The notes below the pieces were generated by a model. The model saw nothing but the letters and a program-made list of their open reading frames with translations. It did not search any database and was not told the DNA's origin. 64,000 bases of DNA from Hordeum vulgare subsp. vulgare. Taxonomy: Eukaryota > Streptophyta > Magnoliopsida > Poales > Poaceae. Shown here piece by piece: positions 57,777 to 64,000 of this stretch. Each line of letters starts with the position of its first letter. The first letter of the stretch is position 1. Position numbers and translations under genes: made by a program. The stretch spans positions 359,755,974 to 359,819,973 of the forward strand of contig NC_058519.1 of assembly GCF_904849725.1 (NCBI RefSeq), in the 5' to 3' direction.

Positions 57777-58418
57777 CACTAGTAGAAAAAAGGCCTTTTG
57801 TCCCGGTTCATAAGGGCCTTCTGTCCCGGTTTTGGAACCGGGACAAAAAGGTCGTTACTAATGCCCTTTGCCTTTAGTCCCGGTTCTTACACGAACCGGG
57901 ACAGGTGGGCCTCCACGTGGCCGATGCGGCCAGGCCAGGCAGGGGGGGGGGGGCTTTAGTCTCGGTTGATGACACCAATCGGGACCAAAAGGCATCCACG
58001 CGTCAGCACCTGGGTGGAGCTGAGGTTTTTCTTAAAGGGGCTGGTTTAGGGGTTAATTTAGGTTGTTATTAGCTAGCTAATAGAGAAAAGTGTCCTCTTT
58101 TATATATCTCTGTGCTTGGTCATCCGTCGTGCTTTGTCGAACATATTTACAAAATGTAGACACGAGTTACATGCACATATATGCATCTTTTTTACACTAT
58201 ATCATTTCATATCATTTTCGTCGAATGGCAATAGTATTCTAATCGATCATCTAACAACTCATCATCAACTTAATCATATACCAAGTTATCATATGATACA
58301 CATAAAATAAAACAGAGAAACATCATAATATATATAGTCATCATATGCATCATGCATCCTAATTAATCGATCATGTCAAGTAATAATATAAACTAGAATA
58401 ACTTGTCTCTCATAAGAC

Positions 58419-59858
58419 CTAGTCCTCGCTCTTGGATATAATGTCATAAAACAGAATAACACCTATGGCTCCATGATGAATCACAGAGATCCAACGGTCT
58501 CCAGCTTGTGGCTTGCGAACCTTCTTTATTTCTCTCCATGCTTCAATTTGGAGTCTTTTTGATCTTGATTTGAAGTTAATCAAGTATGGAGCATAGAACT
58601 CAGCCCTCAGCGGGCTTCTAATTCTCATTTGACCTTCTGGGTCCATTAACGGAGGCACTACATCACGTGGCAGTTGATGTTGAAGAACATAATAATAACC
58701 TAGTTAGCAATGTAATCAACACCATTTATGCAATAGTGGAGCGTACTTAATGAGGAAACTCTTACCAAGACATTTCGGCGAATGTCATCTGGACTCAACC
58801 TATGCACTAGTGGTATGTAAAATGAATAATTTTGGCCAATTCTAAAATGATACGGGAAGGTATCCCTAGAAGCGAGAACACCAGCAACAAGAAAGTGGAG
58901 AAGATGGTCCTTCTCCTCCCAAGTTAGATGTGATCCATACGTGTAGTGTGTCGTGTCAATTAATTTTCGTAATTCAGTCGAAGCAACGAAATAAGATCTA
59001 AATTATAATTTAACAAATTTAGTATATAGATGAACACCAACTATTTCTAAATATAAATGTAAATTACTTCACATGGAGGTAAGACAGGAAGCATATCATC
59101 GACAACCACCCAAATTTTGTAATAATTTAATGTTTCAAAAATATTTAGAAATTTTGAATTGTCCACAAGATGTGGGCATTATATAAACCATTCAAAACGA
59201 CCACATGTGCTACGATCATTCAAAGGACAATTTGGGTTGTTGTGGTTGTTTGTACAACATGTAACATGATATAATTATAACTATGGCCCAATAACTAGGA
59301 ACCTGCAACGTGTGGCCAAAGTTTTAATAGACGATGAACACCACATGACATGTAAATTGCGAGAGGAAAACGGATTAACTACACCAACTATTTATAAATA
59401 TAAATGCAAATTACTTGACAAATATGGTTGAGAAACTTACATGAAGGTAAAACAGGAAGCATATCATCGACAACCACCGAAATGTCGATGTTGCGTGGCA
59501 TATTATCTTCAGGACGAAGATCGAAGGTGATTTCCATTCCCTTCTGAAATCCATATGGCTTGCAAAGATCTTACCACTTTGGGCACCCAAATTCTGTTTG
59601 AAAAACTGAATTAAATACTTGGATAACAAATGTTTGACCATGTATAGTCCTCAGCTTAGCGCTCCTCGTCTCAATTCTCTCGTGGTCTTCAAAACCGAGC
59701 CTCTCCAACACATATCTTCTTGCATGGCAAGGGAGGTACATATCGCCGTTCTCGTCAAGCTTCATGCTGAAGAACCTATCGTCTCGCAGGTGAGGCATTT
59801 TGCACATACCCCGAGAGTCGCCGCAATATTCACACTCGCAATATCCATCGTCAGACAT
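58419..59858 (-). pseudogene. B3-like protein gene carried by CACTA 2, spliced
   Basis: Minus-strand gene with three exons read by eye: 59858-59441 (MSDDGYCECEYCGDSRGM; FEDHERIETRSAKLRTIHG), 58997-58766 (YFVASTELRKLIDTTHYTYG; FRIGQNYSFYIPLVHRLS) and 58699-58419 (LPRDVVPPLMDPEGQMRI; VRKPQAGDRWISVIHHGA; GVILFYDI). Introns have GT-AG ends. Exon 1 has one premature TAA at 59571-59573 within FGCPKW-stop-DLCKPYGF, where a Lys codon would fit. The segments KPYGFQKGMEITFDL and WREIKK...AGDRWISV resemble the end of plant B3 DNA-binding domains, so two B3-like units are possible. This is a tentative fold inference. A link to transposition is unproven. Confidence 0.5.
59000..59440. other. Intron of the B3-like gene
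   Basis: AT-rich intron between exons 1 and 2 with an internal near-repeat: AACACCAACTATTTCTAAATATAAAT-type sequence at about 59030-59060 and again at about 59380-59410, and CAGGAAGCATATCATCGACA at 59091 and 59452. This suggests a local duplication of the exon 1 end. Confidence 0.6.
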
Positions 59859-59859
59859 T

Positions 59860-60480
59860 TCCTGTTTTAATGTGGTAAATATGTGTAAACAACAATATAA
59901 TCGTGACACACTATATATATCGAAAGAATTGAACATCTATATATAATAACTCTTCATGGTGGCATCATGCATCATCATATATAACAACAAGTCCTACTAA
60001 TTAATCATCATCATACATAGTTAAATAAAGTGTGTCACGATTATATATAACAACAAGTCGACGTCGATGTGGGAACTACTTCTATATATAGTTAAATAAA
60101 GTAGTTTTATTAATTAAATCAACTAGTTCAACTACTAAGCACTTACTATAAGTAAATAAAGTAGTATTTACTAAAAACAAACTACTTCTATATATAGTAA
60201 AATGAAGTAGTTTATTAAATCAACTAGCTAGTTCAACTATATATGAAGCACTTACTATAAATAAAATAAAGTAGTACTTACTAAAAATAAACTAGTTTAA
60301 GTATAGTTCTATTATTCTTCTAACTAATTATATTAAACACTTTCTCTTCTTATTTTTTCCTTTTAACATATTCCATCTTTTCATATATACGAACATACAA
60401 ACATGCATATTCAACAATAATATCACCAAAAAAATCTTTTAACAGAAAAAAAATCTTTTAACAGAATAACAATAATATAC
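59860..60480. other. AT-rich region upstream of the B3-like gene
   Basis: Repeated GTTAAATAAAGTAGT-like words (60080-60290). It is probably the 5' intron or leader of the minus-strand gene. No coding sequence is seen. Confidence 0.45.
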
Positions 60481-60780
60481 GGCGACGGTGTCGGGGACGG
60501 CGACGGCGACGGCAACGGCAAGGTGCGGCGCGGGGCGGGGCGGCGCGACGACGGTCGACGGTGAGGTGCGGCACGGGCCGGGGCTGGGCGGCGACGGGCA
60601 GGGGCCGGTGGCGTCGCGGGGCACGGGGCGCGGGGCACGGGGCGGCGACGGCGTCGGGGCGGCGCGGGACGGCGCGGGGCGACGACAGCGACGGCGAGGC
60701 GGAGATGGACGGGCAGCGTGGCAGCGTCGGGATCGAATGGAGACAGGGGGACAGATCAAAATTTCTAAACTGTCGCTTAT
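60481..60780. other. CpG-rich island in CACTA 2
   Basis: CGGCGACGG/GGGGCGGCG-rich sequence, the likely promoter or first leader exon for the minus-strand gene. It is positioned like the GC island of CACTA 1 (18280-18610). The long open frames here on both strands are compositional. Confidence 0.5.
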
Positions 60781-61041
60781 ATAGCCCCACCTTTAGTCCC
60801 GGTTGGTGGCACCAACCGGGACCAAAGGTCTCTTTTCAGCAGCCCAAAGGGCGGGAAGCAGAGTCATTGTGACCAGTTGGTGGGACAAACGGCACCAAAG
60901 GCTCCTTTTTGCATCCCAAAGGGCGGGAAGCAGAGGCATTGGTACCGGTTTGTGGCACAAACCGGTACCAATGCCTCCCTTTAGTCCCAGTTAGTGCCAC
61001 CAACCGGGACCAAAGGCATTGCGCGGTGCGGTGCTATGTTT

Positions 61042-61085
61042 AGTCCCACCTCGCTAGCCGAGAGGGGCTCGAAGTGGTTTATAAG
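61042..61085 (+). promoter_or_regulatory. snRNA-promoter-like USE plus TATA
   Basis: AGTCCCACCTCG at 61042-61053 matches the plant snRNA upstream sequence element RTCCCACATCG with one change. TTTATAAG at 61078-61085 follows after 24 bp, the spacing typical of RNA polymerase III snRNA-type promoters (polymerase II types have about 33-34 bp). Downstream 61100-61140 does not match an snRNA I can recognise. Confidence 0.5.
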
Positions 61086-61284
61086 CCCTGTCAAACCAAC
61101 CACTTCGAGCTCCTCTCTACTGCAGGCTTACGGGCCTAAATTCACTCTTTGTTCTTGTGGGCCTATTGGGCCGACTGCGGGCCTGCATCCTGGCCCTAGT
61201 AATGGGTTTCTAGTCGTATGCAGGCCGTGGTGGCCCTGTAGGTAGCACTTTTTTTTAAAAAAAATCCTGTTTTTTGCTTTCTTT

Positions 61285-61480
61285 TTGTTTCTAATTACTT
61301 ATTTATTTTGTCTTACGATAATTCTTTTTGCTATTAAAGTTTGTAACAAAATTCTAATTACTTATTTATTTTCATTTATGATAATTCTTTTTGCTTTTAA
61401 TGTTTTGAACAAAATTCTAATTAGTTATTTATTTTCTTTTATGATAATTATTTTTGCTATTAAAGTTTTTAACAAAATTC
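61285..61480. repeat. 63-bp tandem repeat (3 copies)
   Basis: CTAATTACTTATTTATTTT recurs at 61291, 61354 and 61417 with a 63-bp period. It is AT-rich and noncoding. Confidence 0.9.
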
Positions 61481-61504
61481 TATATAATTTTAGTTTCAAT
61501 AATA

Positions 61505-63685
61505 CTAGAGGCAAAAACTCGATGCACTTCGTGTACAAAACGGACAATCTCTTTGGAAGTATCAGGGTTTCATACGGAAACTCGTCGGTTACAAAGGGAT
61601 TTCATTTTTTTGAACTTATTTGAACTCCATAGTTTTGATGTGTTCAAAATGCACCATTCAAAGCCACATCATCAATTTACAACCCATTTTGACTTCATTT
61701 GTTATTTTTCATGCATTTACTAATTATTTGAGCTATAAGACCATGAAATTGAAAAGCATTTGAAATGAACTCTGAAAAGGTTTCAAGTTGGCATGGTATC
61801 ATCATTTCACCCACATAGCATGTGCGAGAAAGTTGAGAGGGTTACGGCAAAAACTGGATGCACTTCGTGTACAAAACGGACAATCTCTTTGGAAGTATCA
61901 GGGTTTCATACGGAAACTCGTGTGTTACAAAGGGATTTTATTTTTTTGAAATTATTTGAACTGCATAGTTTTTCTGCGTTCAAAATGCACCATTCAAAGC
62001 CACAGCATCAATTTACAACCCTTTCTGACTTCATTTGTTATTTTTCATGCATTTACTGATTATTTTGAGCTATAAGACCATGAAATTGAAAAGCATTTGA
62101 AATGAACTCTGAAAAGGTTCCAAGTTGGCATGGTATCATCATTTCACCCACATAGCATGTGCGAGAAAATTGAGAGGGTTACGGCAAAAACTGGATGCAC
62201 TTCGTGTACAAAACGGACAATCTCTTTGGAAGTATCAGGGTTTCATACGGAAACTCGTCTGTTACAAAGGGATTCCATTTTTTTGAACTTATTTGAACTC
62301 CATAGTTTTTCTGTGTTCAAAATGCACCATTCAAAGCCACATCATCAATTTACAACCCTTTCTGACTTCATTTGTTATTTTTCATGCATTTACTGATTAT
62401 TTTGAGCTATAAGACCATGAAATTGAAAAGCATTTGAAATGAACTCTTAAAAGGTTCCAAGTTGGCATGGTATCATCATTTCACCCACATAGCATGTGCG
62501 AGAAAGTTGAGAGGGTTACGGCAAAAATTGGATGCACTTCGTGTACAAAATGGACAATCTCTTTGGAAGTATCAGGGTTTCATACGGAAACTCGTCTCTT
62601 ACAAAGGGATTTCATTTTTTTGAACTTATTTGAACTCCATAGTTTTTCTGGGTTCAAAATGCACCATTCAAAGGCACATCATCAATTTACAACCCTTTCT
62701 GACTTCATTTGTTATTTTTCATGCATTTACTGATTATTTTGAGCTATAAGACCATGAAATTGAAAAGCATTTGAAATGAACTCTGAAAAGGTTCCAAGTT
62801 GGCATGGTATCATCATTTCATCTATATAGCATGTGCGAGAAAGTTGAGAGGGTTACGGCAAAAACTGGATGCACTTCGTGTACAAAATGGACAATCTCTC
62901 TCGAAGTATCAGGGTTTCATCAGGAAACTCGTGTGTTACAAAGGGATTTCATTTTTTTGAACTTATTTGAACTCCATAGTTTTTCTGTGTTCAAAATGCA
63001 CCATTCAAAGCCACATCATCAATTTACAACCCTTTCTGACTTCATTTGTTATTTTACATGCATTTACTGATTATTTTGAGCTATAAGACCATGAAATTGA
63101 AAAGCATTTGAAATGAACTCTGAAAAGGTTCCAAGTTGGCATGGTATCATCATTTCACCCACATAGCATGTGCGAGAAAGTTGAGAGGGTCATGGCAAAA
63201 ACTGGATGCACTTCGTGTACAAAACGGACAATCTCTCTCGAAATATCAGGGTTTCATACGGAAACTCGTCTGTTACAAAGGGATTTCATTTTTTTAACTT
63301 ATTTGAACTACATAGTTTTTCTGTGTTCAAAATGCACCATTCAAAGGCACATCATCAATTTACAACCCTTTCTGACTTCATTTGTTATTTTTCATGCATT
63401 TACTGATTATTTTGAGCTATAAGACCATGGAATTGAAAAGCATTTGAAATGAACTCTGAAAAGGTTCCAAGTTGGTATGGTATCATAATTTCACCCACAT
63501 AGCATGTGCGAGAAAGTTGAGAGGGTTACGGCAAAAACTAGATGCACTTCGTGTACAAAACGGACAATCTCTCTCGAAGTATCAGAGTTTCAAACGAGAA
63601 CTCATCCGTTACAAAGGGATTTCATTTTTTTGAACTTATTCAAACTCCATACTTTTTGTGTGTTCAAAATGCACCATTCAAAGGC
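61505..63685. repeat. 337-bp tandem repeat array (about 6.5 copies)
   Basis: A unit of about 337 bp with landmarks GATGCACTTCGTGTACAAAA and CAAAATGCACCATTCAAAG. The latter recurs near 61647, 61980, 62317, 62654, 62991, 63328 and 63664. Units are highly similar. Five keep the same open frame of about 88-93 codons, which reflects recent homogenisation rather than a gene. The last unit breaks off into the 146-bp array. Confidence 0.95.
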
Positions 63686-63690
63686 ACATA

Positions 63691-64000
63691 ACAAATATCT
63701 AGCACAAGGAGAAGAAGGAGAAGCGGCCCCCACAACAAGAGACGACATTCTTCTTCTCTCATATATGGTGGACACTAGCTCACCTGATTTTTCAACCGTC
63801 GATGATGGTCGCTACTCCTACTTCCCCTAGTGCATAACAAATATCTAGCACAAGGAGAAGAAGGAGAAACGACCCCCACAACAACAGTCGACATTCTTCT
63901 TCTCTCATATATGGTGGACACTCTCTCACCTGATTTTTCGACCGACGATGATGGTCGCTACTCCTTCTTCCCCTAGTGCATAACTAATATCTAGCACAAA
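63691..64000. repeat. 146-bp tandem repeat (at least 2 copies, runs off window)
   Basis: ATATCTAGCACAAGGAGAAG begins units at about 63691, 63837 and 63983 (146-bp period). It starts inside a broken 337-bp unit and continues beyond the window. Confidence 0.92.

Larger units (their letters stand above)
57777..64000. mobile_element. CACTA transposon 2 (left end and body; right end outside window)
   Basis: Starts CACTAGTAGAAAAAAGGCC at 57777, inside the copia protease, followed by subterminal repeats of TCCCGGTT and its complement (57797-57970). A second cluster at about 60788-61015 (including CCGGTTGGTGGCACCAACCG palindromes) could be internal or mark a nested related end. The body contains a spliced B3-like gene (minus), a GC-rich island, a promoter-like element and three minisatellites. 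No terminal CACTA complement is seen by 64000. Confidence 0.75.

Noticed and set aside
60423..60872. Overlapping Arg/Pro/Ala-rich open frames on both strands near the CACTA 2 GC island
   Set aside because: Driven by CGG/CCG composition; no motif or homology recognised.
57840..61010. Possible microRNA-like hairpins formed by CCGGTTGGTGGCACCAACCG-type palindromes
   Set aside because: These are the subterminal repeats of the CACTA element; without small-RNA data there is no reason to call a microRNA.
61793..63422. Five evenly spaced open frames of about 88 codons with nearly the same protein
   Set aside because: They repeat at the 337-bp period of a minisatellite; frame preservation follows from recent homogenisation, and the sequence lacks known protein features.
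61505..64000. CRISPR-like array
   Set aside because: Units are contiguous with no unique spacers and far too long; this is a plant transposon minisatellite.

Overview
The window is a piece of a large, repeat-rich grass genome, most likely Triticeae (wheat, Aegilops or barley type). Almost all of it is transposable elements nested in one another. I see one intact host gene, an ALOG/LSH-G1-like transcription factor at 53051-53833 (+). The lineage call rests on recognising element styles common in Triticeae: an Athila-type LTR beginning TGATACATCTCC, a SIRE/Maximus-like copia gag, CACTA elements with TTTGCCGTC or TCCCGGTT subterminal repeats, and a gypsy element with an extra ORF before gag. Family names are given only as far as I trust them.

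Layout, left to right. (1) 1-582: the 3' part of an Athila-type LTR on the + strand, inserted in the integrase region of gypsy element A. (2) Gypsy A lies on the minus strand. Its internal part (583-5379) holds a pol fragment, gag and an accessory ORF. Its 5' LTR is split into three pieces (5380-6308, 24140-26385, 39734-40413; about 3.86 kb in total) by two independent insertions. (3) The first insertion, 6309-24139, is an Athila-type element on the minus strand that has gag-protease but no reverse transcriptase or integrase. It carries a 9.8-kb CACTA transposon (9133-18958, target duplication ATA). That CACTA contains a spliced Transposase_24-type gene, purine/pyrimidine triplet hairpins, two retrotransposon gag scraps and about 2.4 kb that looks like plant mitochondrial DNA. 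(4) The second insertion, 26386-39733, is a TAT-lineage gypsy element on the minus strand. It has 495-bp LTRs, target duplication GAGGG/GGGGG, a decayed gag-PR-RT-RH-aRH-INT, and a multi-exon antisense ORF on the + strand downstream of pol.

(5) 40414-43435: a copia fragment (minus strand, gag plus primer-binding site). Gypsy A abuts it on the left. On the right, a related gypsy element B, in the opposite orientation, begins with a 4.7-kb LTR (43436-48150). (6) About 49965-52090: a 5'-truncated, heavily mutated L1-type LINE. (7) 52100-56000: the gene island. It holds the ALOG promoter with a cluster of CATGCATG motifs, a 30-bp retroposition footprint, the ALOG gene, two tandemly duplicated downstream segments and a MITE-like insertion with an identifiable empty site. 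(8) 55870-57776: a copia gag-protease fragment (+), cut off by a second CACTA element that starts at 57777 and leaves the window. This CACTA carries a spliced B3-like gene (minus strand), an snRNA-promoter-like USE/TATA pair, and three consecutive minisatellites (units of 63, 337 and 146 bp).

Functionally, the only host protein inferred is the ALOG regulator. The rest is parasitic DNA, mostly inactivated by stops and frameshifts. The least ordinary observations are the accessory ORF of gypsy A with a possible dsRNA-binding-like fold, the antisense ORF of the TAT element, the possible mitochondrial insert inside a CACTA, and the cargo and promoter-like element of the second CACTA. Several of these are known phenomena in general form. 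Nothing here can be proved new without database searches.
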